Shown here one piece after another: positions 17,334 through 25,353 of a stretch of 64,000 nt of DNA. Below the pieces are notes generated by a model. The model made no database searches and had not been told where the DNA came from. It was given only the letters and a program-made list of their open reading frames with translations. Both the position numbers and the translations under genes were made by a program. Each line of letters begins with the position of its first letter. Position 1 is the first letter of the stretch. This stretch comes from Prolixibacteraceae bacterium (lineage in GTDB: Bacteria > Bacteroidota > Bacteroidia > Bacteroidales > Prolixibacteraceae): contig JAIBEY010000049.1 of the NCBI GenBank assembly GCA_019459525.1, positions 16,861 through 80,860 on the forward strand, read 5' to 3'.

Positions 17334-17561
17334 ATGAACATAGAAGCAGAAAAATCAATGATTATTGAGCAAGTTAAAAAGGTTTACGATGCTGACTTGC
17401 TTGGTGCTCTTAAGAGTATGCTTGATTATGCCCAAAAAAAAGAGCAGAAAATTTATGATATTCCGGAGGCTCACCAAAATCTAGTTATGGAGCGATTTGA
17501 AAAAACAAGAGCGAATCCTGACATGCTTTTGGATTGGGATGAAGTCAGGAAAACGCTATAA
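17334..17561 (+). CDS. Antitoxin of a ParE/RelE-type module
   Basis: 75-residue acidic/helical protein directly upstream of a ParE/RelE-fold toxin gene (5-bp gap). It resembles the short 'addiction module' antitoxins of Bacteroidota that start with an I-E-A-E-K-type helix and end in a toxin-binding tail (DMLLDWDEVRKTL). A distant relative by layout is the 73-residue antitoxin at 48265. It neutralises the toxin by direct binding; DNA binding is not evident in so short a protein. Confidence 0.75.
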   Translation: MNIEAEKSMIIEQVKKVYDADLLGALKSMLDYAQKKEQKIYDIPEAHQNLVMERFEKTRANPDMLLDWDEVRKTL

Positions 17562-17566
17562 ACCCA

Positions 17567-17968
17567 ATGAAAAAGTATAGAATAAAGATTGCTGCCGAGG
17601 CTCTATCTGACATTCGTGATATAACCGTTTGGTACGATTCACAGAGAGCTGGCCTTGGAAAAATATTTAAGGATACAGTCATAAAACAAATAAACGATCT
17701 TGCTGAAACCCCTCTTATATTTACCGTTCGTTATAAGGAAATTCGCTGTATGCTGGTCAAGAAATTTCCATATATGGTTCATTTTTATTTCAATCAAAAG
17801 ATTTCTACTGTTGAAGTCTGGCAGTTATCAGCACTGACCGAAATCCCAAATTATGGGAAGAGAAAACAAGTCGAATTTAATTTATTGTATCTGTTAACAC
17901 AGGAATCCTTGATCAAACCTTCACACCATGCAATCCATCAATCCATTTACCGGAAAAGTCATTTGTGA
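17567..17968 (+). pseudogene. ParE/RelE-family toxin with C-terminal frameshift
   Basis: The first ~83 codons encode a standard RelE/ParE toxin: MKKYRIKIAAEALSDIRDI, then a KEIRCMLVKKFPYMVHFYF core strand and ISTVEV. After that the open frame continues into unrelated residues and runs over the start of the next gene (133 residues against about 100 for the family). The +2 frame at the same place reads LAVISTDRNPKLWEEKTSRI and stops at 17880, which is the expected family ending. One base appears to be missing near 17815. The toxin is thus either inactivated or altered in its catalytic C terminus. A sequencing error is the alternative. Confidence 0.75.
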
Positions 17969-19286
17969 CTACAAAGAATATTCTTCTTCTGAAGTTGAGA
18001 AAATCATTCTTAAAGTTGATCAGGCATTTCATTCTTGGAAACTGACAAGCTTTGAGCAGCGCGCCATTTTTATGAAAAACCTTCAGGCCAGATTGCTCGT
18101 GAAGAAGGAAGAATTGGCCGGAATTATCGTTTCAGAAATGGGAAAAGTGAAGCGAGAGGCCATTGGGGAGATCGAAAAATGCGCTTCAGTTTGTGGCTAT
18201 TATGCCGAAAATGCCGAGTCGTTCCTGAAGAATGAACCCATTAAAACAGAGGCATCCGAAGCCTATATTTCCTATCAGCCTATTGGTACCGTTTTGGCCG
18301 TGATGCCCTGGAATTTCCCTTTTTGGCAGGTATTCCGGTTCTTAGCTCCGGCACTGATGGCGGGTAATACAGGTGTTCTGAAACACGCTTCGAACGTTTC
18401 AGGCTGCGCATTGGCCATCGAACAATTGGTTAGCGAGGCCGGTTTCCCGGAGAATGTTTTTCGCACCTTGCTGATAGGTTCCAACGCGGTAAAAGCAGTG
18501 ATTGAGAATCCGTTGATCAAAGCAGTTACGCTCACCGGAAGTACTCCCGCCGGACGATCGGTGGCTTCCATAGCTGGTTATGCTTTGAAAAAATCGGTGC
18601 TCGAATTGGGTGGGAGCGACCCATACCTGATTTTAGAAGATGCCGACATTGAAACCGCTGCACGATTGTGTGTCACGAGCCGTTTGCTCAATGCCGGACA
18701 AAGTTGTATTGGCGCCAAACGATTTATTATTGCTGAAGTGATTTACGATCAGTTCAAAGCTGAATTTGTGCGGTTAATGAGCGAGGCTAAATTTGGAGAT
18801 CCGCTTGATCCTGAAACTTCGATTGGACCATTGGCACGCATCGATTTGCGCGACGAATTGCACCAACAAGTTGTGAAAAGTGTTGAAATGGGAGCAACAG
18901 TTTTGTTTGGTGGGTTTATTCCTGAAGGAAGTGCTGCATTTTATCCACCTACTGTTTTGGAAAATGTAGTTCCCGGAATGCCCGCTTATCACGAAGAATT
19001 GTTTGGGCCTGTAGCTGTTTTATTCCGTGCAAATTCAGAAGAAGCCATCCGGATTGCCAACGATACTGTGTTTGGGCTGGGTGCTGGTGTATTTACATCT
19101 AACATCGAAAAGGGCAAAGCGTTGGCAGAAAAGGGACTGGAAGCAGGTTGTGTATTTGTAAACGATTTTGTAAAATCGGACCCGCGTTTGCCTTTTGGAG
19201 GAATTAAGGAAAGTGGCTACGGGCGCGAATTATCGGTTGTTGGTATTCGCGAATTTGTGAATGTAAAGACGGTGGTAGTGAGGTAA
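17928..19286 (+). CDS. NAD(P)-dependent succinate-semialdehyde-type dehydrogenase
   Basis: 452-residue aldehyde dehydrogenase of the short YneI/Sad branch, which oxidises succinate semialdehyde and related aldehydes to acids in the cytoplasm. Motifs: MPWNFPFWQVFR (nucleotide site), TGSTPAGRSV, catalytic Glu in LELGGSD (about residue 229) and nucleophile Cys in NAGQSCIGAKR (about 263); the ending PFGGIKESGYGREL is standard. Its ATG lies inside the toxin frame as currently read. If the toxin frameshift is corrected the genes are 47 bp apart, so the overlap is an artefact of that mutation. Confidence 0.9.
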   Translation: MQSINPFTGKVICDYKEYSSSEVEKIILKVDQAFHSWKLTSFEQRAIFMKNLQARLLVKKEELAGIIVSEMGKVKREAIGEIEKCASVCGYYAENAESFLKNEPIKTEASEAYISYQPIGTVLAVMPWNFPFWQVFRFLAPALMAGNTGVLKHASNVSGCALAIEQLVSEAGFPENVFRTLLIGSNAVKAVIENPLIKAVTLTGSTPAGRSVASIAGYALKKSVLELGGSDPYLILEDADIETAARLCVTSRLLNAGQSCIGAKRFIIAEVIYDQFKAEFVRLMSEAKFGDPLDPETSIGPLARIDLRDELHQQVVKSVEMGATVLFGGFIPEGSAAFYPPTVLENVVPGMPAYHEELFGPVAVLFRANSEEAIRIANDTVFGLGAGVFTSNIEKGKALAEKGLEAGCVFVNDFVKSDPRLPFGGIKESGYGRELSVVGIREFVNVKTVVVR

Positions 19287-19341
19287 AACTAATACTTATG
19301 AGTGATAAGCTAGATTGAAATTTATAAATTCTTTCAAAAAA

Positions 19342-19372
19342 AGAGAAGAAATGTTGCAACCATCTCTTCTCT
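19342..19372 (+). terminator. Hairpin after the aldehyde dehydrogenase
   Basis: AGAGAAGAAATG pairs with CATCTCTTCTCT (one mismatch, 7-nt loop) 56 bp after the stop. Weak T-tract, so termination is probable but not certain. Confidence 0.5.
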
Positions 19373-19452
19373 AGTTGATAATAAATATTGCCAATTTATT
19401 AACTGTGATCAGTTCAAAAGTATGAAAATATTTCGAAATAATAGTTTAGGGA

Positions 19453-19486
19453 AAAAAACGGCTGCCCAATAGGGTGGCCGTTTTCG
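19453..19486 (+). terminator. Second hairpin before the amidohydrolase gene
   Basis: AAAACGGCTGCCC / GGGTGGCCGTTTT with a 4-nt loop and T-rich 3' side. Together with the hairpin at 19342 it insulates the amidohydrolase gene. Confidence 0.65.
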
Positions 19487-19498
19487 TTTATACCGAAT

Positions 19499-19529
19499 TT
19501 TGCTTAACTCTTTCAATGTTTTACTTTTG
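19499..19529 (+). promoter_or_regulatory. Promoter of the amidohydrolase gene
   Basis: TTTG (19499-19502), 19-bp spacer, TACTTTTG (19522-19529): a near-ideal Bacteroidota -33/-7 pair, with the ATG 22 bp downstream at 19552. Confidence 0.7.
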
Positions 19530-19551
19530 CTTTTCTTAAACCTGAAGTTTT

Positions 19552-21207
19552 ATGAACAGAATTCAAATGCTTCCCCTGATTCTTACAAGTGTAGTTTTAT
19601 CCTGTAATTCCCCGAAAATGAAAGTTGACCAGATTGTTACCAATGCCATAATTTATACCGTTAATGATTCGTTTGCCATTGCCGAAAGTTTTGCAGTAAA
19701 TAAAGGCAAATTTGTTGCGGTGGGTACCAACGACGAAATTGCTGCTAAGTACGCTTCCGACCAAACCATAAATGCTGAGGGCAAGGTAATTTATCCGGGC
19801 TTTATTGATGCTCACTGTCATTTTTATGGTTACGGAATGAATTTGATGCAGTATGCGGATCTTGCCGGAACGATTAACCAGGAAGTGATTTTTAAAAAAC
19901 TTCAGGAGCACCATTCGATGGTTGGTGGCCATTGGCTACTTGGCCGCGGCTGGGACCAGAATTTGTGGCCCGAAAAGGAATTTCCGGATAACCAGCGGCT
20001 CAATGAATTGTTCCCGGATGTGCCGGTTTACTTGGTCCGTGTAGATGGACACGCAGCTTGGTGTAACGCCAAAGCGCTCGAACTGGCCGGGATTACAGCA
20101 AATACCCAAATTGATGGAGGAGAGGTATTGCTGAAAAACGGCCAACCAACAGGCGTGCTGATCGACAATGCCAAAGAATTGGTTTTTAAGCATATCCCGG
20201 CTCCTTCCGGCGAATTGAAAACAAAAGCTTTGCTGGCTGCTCAAAGCAACTGTTTTGCTGTTGGGTTAACTTCTGTAACCGACTGCGGGCTACCCAAAGA
20301 AACTATCCTGTTGATGGATACCTTGCAAAAACAGGAAAAATTAAGAATGCGGATTAATGCGATGATGGATCCGAGTGAAGAGAACTTTGATTATTTTCTG
20401 AAAACAGAACCTTATATTACAGACTATTTACAGGTAAATACCATTAAATTGTATGCCGATGGAGCGCTGGGTTCGCGTGGTGCTTATCTGCTCGGCGATT
20501 ATTCTGACGACCCGGGCAACCAAGGTTTGCTCATGAACGAATCGACCTATTTCGAGGCCATTTGCCGGAAAGCCTATGATGCAGGTTTTCAGGTAGCAAC
20601 CCACTGCATTGGCGACGGAGCCAACCGGTTTATTCTGAACATTTACGGCCAGTTTCTGAAAGGAAAGAATGACCGGCGATGGAGAATTGAACATGCACAG
20701 GTTGTTCATCCCGACGATTTTGCGTTGTTTGGAGAATTTGCTGTTGTTCCGTCTGTTCAGGCTACCCATGCGACTTCTGATATGTTTTGGGCCGACGAGC
20801 GTTTAGGCGTTGAACGGATAAAGATGGCATATGCCTATCAACAAATGCTGGCTCAAAACGGCTGGCTTCCAAATGGTACTGATTTTCCGATCGAGAATAT
20901 CAATCCGATGCTTACATTTTTTGCCTCAGTAGCCCGGAAAAATACGGAAGGCTTGCCGTCGGATGGCTTTCAGATGGAAAATGCACTGACACACGAACAA
21001 GCCCTGCGGTCAATCACTATATGGGCTGCGAAGGCTGGTTTTGAGGAGTTAAAGAAAGGAAGCATTGAGCCGGGTAAAATGGCCGACTATGTTTTAATGG
21101 AAACTGATTTACTGAACAGTTGCCCAGAAGAGATACTCCGGGCTAAAGTTCTGAAAACAGTTTCTGGTGGAGTAGAGGTTTATGTAGATAACAATCCGGC
21201 AGAATAA
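19552..21207 (+). CDS. YtcJ-type amidohydrolase lipoprotein
   Basis: 551 residues of the amidohydrolase_3/YtcJ-like family, metal-dependent hydrolases of unknown natural substrate. The N terminus ends in VVLSCNSP, a lipoprotein signal, so it acts in the periplasm or on the cell surface. The first metal-binding motif DAHCHFYG lies near residue 87. Other expected ligands are in VATHCIGDGAN (about 347) and RIEHAQVVHPDD (about 375), and the last conserved acid is in NGTDFPIEN (about 443). It is monocistronic between two hairpins and a convergent gene; stops are three bases apart. Confidence 0.87.
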   Translation: MNRIQMLPLILTSVVLSCNSPKMKVDQIVTNAIIYTVNDSFAIAESFAVNKGKFVAVGTNDEIAAKYASDQTINAEGKVIYPGFIDAHCHFYGYGMNLMQYADLAGTINQEVIFKKLQEHHSMVGGHWLLGRGWDQNLWPEKEFPDNQRLNELFPDVPVYLVRVDGHAAWCNAKALELAGITANTQIDGGEVLLKNGQPTGVLIDNAKELVFKHIPAPSGELKTKALLAAQSNCFAVGLTSVTDCGLPKETILLMDTLQKQEKLRMRINAMMDPSEENFDYFLKTEPYITDYLQVNTIKLYADGALGSRGAYLLGDYSDDPGNQGLLMNESTYFEAICRKAYDAGFQVATHCIGDGANRFILNIYGQFLKGKNDRRWRIEHAQVVHPDDFALFGEFAVVPSVQATHATSDMFWADERLGVERIKMAYAYQQMLAQNGWLPNGTDFPIENINPMLTFFASVARKNTEGLPSDGFQMENALTHEQALRSITIWAAKAGFEELKKGSIEPGKMADYVLMETDLLNSCPEEILRAKVLKTVSGGVEVYVDNNPAE

Positions 21208-21210
21208 TCT

Positions 21211-22458
21211 CTATTCCCGGGTATTTTTCCAATCGGCCCAGTTAATAGACGAAAAATAGCTACGAAGCATTCCATCGAATAAACGAACTGCCTGAAGCCT
21301 CGAATGTGTTGAACTTATCTTTTTAGCCTCTTCCGGAGCACTTTGCATACGTTGATCAAGAAATGTATGGAAGTCTTTAATGGTCTGGGGATAATTGGTA
21401 ATCTTTTTTTCCCGGGCAATAAGCTGAATGTCTTCCGGCATTTTTAAACCTTCAACCTTAATTTCAGGAATGTACCTGTTCAATATTTTTGATACGTTAT
21501 CATCTAATTTGGTCTGCCATTCGGCGTAATTACCGATGAGTTTAATCAGGTCTTCTCTATTCTTAACGGTGGGCTCGTCAGTAAGCGACCCGAGTTGTAG
21601 TTTCAAGTCATTAATCAACATTTCGTGGGTATTCCAGATGGTCTTGGCTGCCAAAAGCGTGCTGATGTCCTGGTATGGATTATCGCTGGGTAAGCCAATA
21701 AATGAAACCTTAATCTGGTAAGCCGGATTACTGGCTTTGGACTCCTCGATAGTTGTTTTAGCCGAATTAACCGCTGCCTGAAGCTTCTTTACCGATTGCT
21801 GAACCAAAGAGAACTGCATGTTGTAAAAATTGCTCTCGATGGTATCGCATGCAGCCTGTATGGCTTTTAATTTTTCGCTAACCGGTTCACTTTTCATTCC
21901 GCCTGCCTGAATATTTTGTGTGGTAAACCAAACATCGGAGGCTCCGGCCAGTTTAAAATAAACGGTTGCTTCAGCACTATTTTCTTCCAGGGTTGAATTT
22001 TCTCCTTGGGTAAATTGCCATACGGCCTTCCTATTTACCTTCATAAACGACTGAGAAAATCTGCTTTTTGTTACGACAAGTTCAGCGTTTGATTGATTGG
22101 CCTGTACATGGGCTTTGATAAATTCATCGGGAACAAACCGGGTGGCCTCATTTTTTATTTTCCATTCGGCCAGAACATCTCCCTGCTGGTAGGTTAAGCC
22201 ATCCTTTCCTCTTGACATGATTTGAGCCGTTCCTGCAATGTCAGCATAAGTATCCGGAAATTTGCAAAAATCTCTACGCCCTCCCTCCAATTCTACTTCT
22301 ATCAATAACTTCTGACCTGCTGTTACGGTCAATACGTCACCGCTTTTGTATGATTTCCCGTCAATTTTAATTTGTAAAAATGGTTTTCGAACTGGTTGAA
22401 CAGCAAAAACACACGCAGAAAGCAAAACCATTACCAGGATAAAGAAAAATCTTTTCAT
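21211..22458 (-). CDS. Exported protein of unknown function at the end of the sus operon
   Basis: 415 residues with a Sec signal peptide (LLSACVFAVQP; the Cys may or may not be a lipid site). The first ~170 residues look beta-rich and Ig-like, and the rest is largely helical with several ExK-rich segments, including a likely coiled coil near 195-235. No family is recognised. It follows the GH13 gene by 66 bp on the same strand and is probably the last gene of the starch operon. Its role in starch use is only suggested by position. Confidence 0.7.
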   Translation of the reverse strand: MKRFFFILVMVLLSACVFAVQPVRKPFLQIKIDGKSYKSGDVLTVTAGQKLLIEVELEGGRRDFCKFPDTYADIAGTAQIMSRGKDGLTYQQGDVLAEWKIKNEATRFVPDEFIKAHVQANQSNAELVVTKSRFSQSFMKVNRKAVWQFTQGENSTLEENSAEATVYFKLAGASDVWFTTQNIQAGGMKSEPVSEKLKAIQAACDTIESNFYNMQFSLVQQSVKKLQAAVNSAKTTIEESKASNPAYQIKVSFIGLPSDNPYQDISTLLAAKTIWNTHEMLINDLKLQLGSLTDEPTVKNREDLIKLIGNYAEWQTKLDDNVSKILNRYIPEIKVEGLKMPEDIQLIAREKKITNYPQTIKDFHTFLDQRMQSAPEEAKKISSTHSRLQAVRLFDGMLRSYFSSINWADWKNTRE

Positions 22459-22524
22459 ATTTCCAGGTATTACCTACATGAATTTCTATAAAATTAATTA
22501 AAAATCGAAAGGAAAGAAATGTTT

Positions 22525-25281
22525 TTAGTTCTTAACGACTTTTTCAGTGAAAAAATGATCGTTAATTAGAATTTTAATCAAATATAATCCTGGTTTATAC
22601 GAATTTAAATTTAGAGTAGGTCTGCTGTTGCCTGGTTTTTGCGTTTGGAGCAATTTACCTTCAGATGAATATAATTCAAGCAATTGTACGGGTTCCTGTG
22701 ATTCGAATTGAACGATGCTGTTTGTAGGATTGGGGTAAAACATGAAATCTTTTTTGTTGGATAATCCTGAATTTGCAGTGACGATTTCGTCGAAAGCAGG
22801 TAATTTTTTATCGCTGTACAAACGGAATTCCCCGGCATTCAGAAGCAGGTTTGAATTGAGATCAGTAACCGAAAGTTCTGCTCCCGTAAAAAATTCATAC
22901 CAGGTACCAGTGTGCTGGAATTCAGGATTAATGGTCTTTAGCGTTAGTCCGAAATTACCTATCAGCGTGATGTGGTGGCTATTCAGGCTAAGCTGAATTT
23001 TTTTTAATTCTCCGTCAAGCGACAGGGTTTCCTGGCCTGAAGTAAATACGTCGTATTGCGATCGTAAACGCAACATAGCAGCATATACGTTGAATAACTG
23101 ACGTCGTTTGGTGTCATCCAAATAATTCCAGAGTACAGGTTTTTCGCCAACGCGCCCATTCTGATTGATCGAGATATCGTAACCCAGTTCGCCAAACTGC
23201 CAGATCATTTTCGGTCCGGCGAGCGTTAGAAAGAAGGTTGCGGCAAGTTTACTCCGGTCGATAGCGGTATCCAGATTTTTGGTGTCGTATGCAGCCAACG
23301 AGTTTCCTGCGGTTAAGGTGTTGTACATTTGCCGCTCTTCGTCGTGGCTTTCCATATAGGCTACCAATCCAGGCTGGGCGAACCCTCTTTTTTGGTACGA
23401 TGCCCAATTGAAATCGGATTTGCCCGATTCGTTGAAACCTTTTGCGGCTTCGTAAAAAGTACCTGACGAGTTGCCCCAGATTAACATTCCGTTTCCATGC
23501 GCGGCCAACTCTTTTTCTTCCTGGTTGGGAGCAAAATGTTCCAGTATTACGATTGCTTTTGGATTAACTTCCCAGATTTTATCGGCCATACGTTTCAGTA
23601 TAGCAATGCGGGCAGCATCGTACGCACTTCCATCGCCGGGAGTATTGGTAAAACCTTTGGTAAAGTCGAAGCGGAAACCATCAACTTTGTATTCAGTTAA
23701 CCAGTATTGGTTAACGCGGTCAACAAAATCTTTGGTAGCCTGGCTTTCGTGGTTAAAGTCATAACCCCAACTGTATGTGGTGTTGGGCGAAGTTTCGTTA
23801 AACCACGGATTGTCAGCCGACGGGCGCCCAAGTACATCGTTCCAGTACATTTTAACCATCGGGTTTGACCCGTATGTATGGTTAAGAACCATATCCTGAA
23901 TCACAATGAATCCCTGTTTGTGAGCTTCATCTATCAAGGCTTTCAAGTCGTTTTTTGTACCATATGCCTTGTCGGGGGCAAAATAGAAATTCGGATTGTA
24001 GCCCCAACTGCTGTTACCTTCAAATTCGCTAAAAGGCATCAGTTCAATGGTATTTATGCCCAATTTTTTCAGATAAGCCAGTTTTTCCTGAACGGCTTTG
24101 TATGTTTTTTCTGTGGTAAAATCGCGAATGAGCAATTCGTAAACCGATAGCTTACTCTTTTCGGGAATGGTGTATGATGTGGTTTTCCAGGAATATGGCG
24201 TTTGGGCCGTTTGCAAAACGGATGCTCTGTCAGATGCCTTTCCTTCGGGATAAGGTAAAAGGTTGGGGTAAACTGTTGATGAAATGTATTTATCGTCGTA
24301 CGGGTCGGAAATTTTGTCGGAGTACGGATCGGCAACTTTCAGTTTTCCGTCAATCAGGTATTGAAAAATATATTCTTTTTGTGGAGTGAGGTTTTCGAGT
24401 TTAAGCCAGAAATAATCACCGTCTTTTTTCATCTGATACGCATTATCGGGTAGCCAGTCGTTAAAATCGCCGGTAACAAACAGGTGCGATTTCTTGGGGG
24501 CATAAACGACGAGCGTAGCCGATTGATCGTTGATATAAGTAATACCGGTTGGTAAGCCGGTGGGTTTGGTCTCGGTAATTGTGGTTTCGCGAATGCAGAC
24601 ATAAACCGAGTCGCGTTTCACGGTTGCATTTTGAGTGACTTTTACTTTTAGCCAGTAATTCCCGGCATTGGGTATGGTAACGTTTTGGGTAACGGATGTT
24701 CCGTTTTCGGATGCAATTTCCTGATCGTTCAGGAATAATTTCAGGTTGGAGCTTATACTGGCCGAGGCTGTAAAGGTGATGGATTCGTTTTTTTCGAATA
24801 CATTAATCTGTTGAGGCGATGTGATACTAATGTTGAGCCCTTCCGAATAAACAGCGACAAAAATATCTTTTCCTCCGGTGGCTTTCGCTTCTTTACTTCC
24901 GTCGGCACTGCGAAATACAAAAGCCATCTGTTTAATTGTTTCTCCTGAAGGAACTCCGTAAAATGTACGAATATCAGGGGTAATTTCGAGCGTATAACTA
25001 TTGGATGTTACGCGTGTAAGTTTGGCCTTCGGAATATTCGAATTCCAGGCAGCAATCACATATTTCCAATCCGACGTTGAGGTACTTTTATCAGTTATTA
25101 CGCCCGTGTGGGCATAAATATCACCGGTAAAATCTTTTAGTCCGGCAGTTCCCTGGGTGGCATCAAAAGTGATGGTTACGGCTTTGTTTTCGTTTGGTAA
25201 TGCCGGAGTAGGACTCACTTGTGCAGAACCCAGTTTACAAAGCGCTACTAACCAGAAAAGCAGATTGATTCGTTGAAACAT
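22525..25281 (-). CDS. Secreted GH13 alpha-amylase/pullulanase-like enzyme with T9SS tail
   Basis: 918 residues, Sec signal peptide. Order: N-terminal beta domain (about 25-150), Ig-like domain (about 155-235), CBM48/E-set domain (about 245-345, LFVTGDFNDWLPDN), GH13 barrel (about 375-760) and a T9SS type A sorting domain (about 845-918, FYPNPTNSIVQF). Catalytic residues are visible: Asp in DGFRFDFTKG, Glu in VILEHFAP and Asp in YMESHDEER. It should cut starch or branched maltodextrin outside the cell, exported by type IX secretion instead of being anchored as a SusG lipoprotein. The last enzyme gene of the susCDEF transcript, preceded by an internal terminator-like hairpin. Confidence 0.9.
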   Translation of the reverse strand: MFQRINLLFWLVALCKLGSAQVSPTPALPNENKAVTITFDATQGTAGLKDFTGDIYAHTGVITDKSTSTSDWKYVIAAWNSNIPKAKLTRVTSNSYTLEITPDIRTFYGVPSGETIKQMAFVFRSADGSKEAKATGGKDIFVAVYSEGLNISITSPQQINVFEKNESITFTASASISSNLKLFLNDQEIASENGTSVTQNVTIPNAGNYWLKVKVTQNATVKRDSVYVCIRETTITETKPTGLPTGITYINDQSATLVVYAPKKSHLFVTGDFNDWLPDNAYQMKKDGDYFWLKLENLTPQKEYIFQYLIDGKLKVADPYSDKISDPYDDKYISSTVYPNLLPYPEGKASDRASVLQTAQTPYSWKTTSYTIPEKSKLSVYELLIRDFTTEKTYKAVQEKLAYLKKLGINTIELMPFSEFEGNSSWGYNPNFYFAPDKAYGTKNDLKALIDEAHKQGFIVIQDMVLNHTYGSNPMVKMYWNDVLGRPSADNPWFNETSPNTTYSWGYDFNHESQATKDFVDRVNQYWLTEYKVDGFRFDFTKGFTNTPGDGSAYDAARIAILKRMADKIWEVNPKAIVILEHFAPNQEEKELAAHGNGMLIWGNSSGTFYEAAKGFNESGKSDFNWASYQKRGFAQPGLVAYMESHDEERQMYNTLTAGNSLAAYDTKNLDTAIDRSKLAATFFLTLAGPKMIWQFGELGYDISINQNGRVGEKPVLWNYLDDTKRRQLFNVYAAMLRLRSQYDVFTSGQETLSLDGELKKIQLSLNSHHITLIGNFGLTLKTINPEFQHTGTWYEFFTGAELSVTDLNSNLLLNAGEFRLYSDKKLPAFDEIVTANSGLSNKKDFMFYPNPTNSIVQFESQEPVQLLELYSSEGKLLQTQKPGNSRPTLNLNSYKPGLYLIKILINDHFFTEKVVKN

Positions 25282-25297
25282 GCTGATTGTGTGATAA

Positions 25298-25334
25298 AAA
25301 AGCTTATCCGCCCAATTTGAGCGGATAAGCTTTT
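25298..25334 (-). terminator. Intra-operon terminator between susF-like and GH13
   Basis: Perfect 14-bp stem AAAAGCTTATCCGC / GCGGATAAGCTTTT with a 9-nt loop. Read on the - strand it ends in a T6 run. It probably gives partial termination, so less GH13 than SusCDEF is made from the transcript. Confidence 0.8.
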
Positions 25335-25353
25335 AATTTTAATATTCAGGTAA

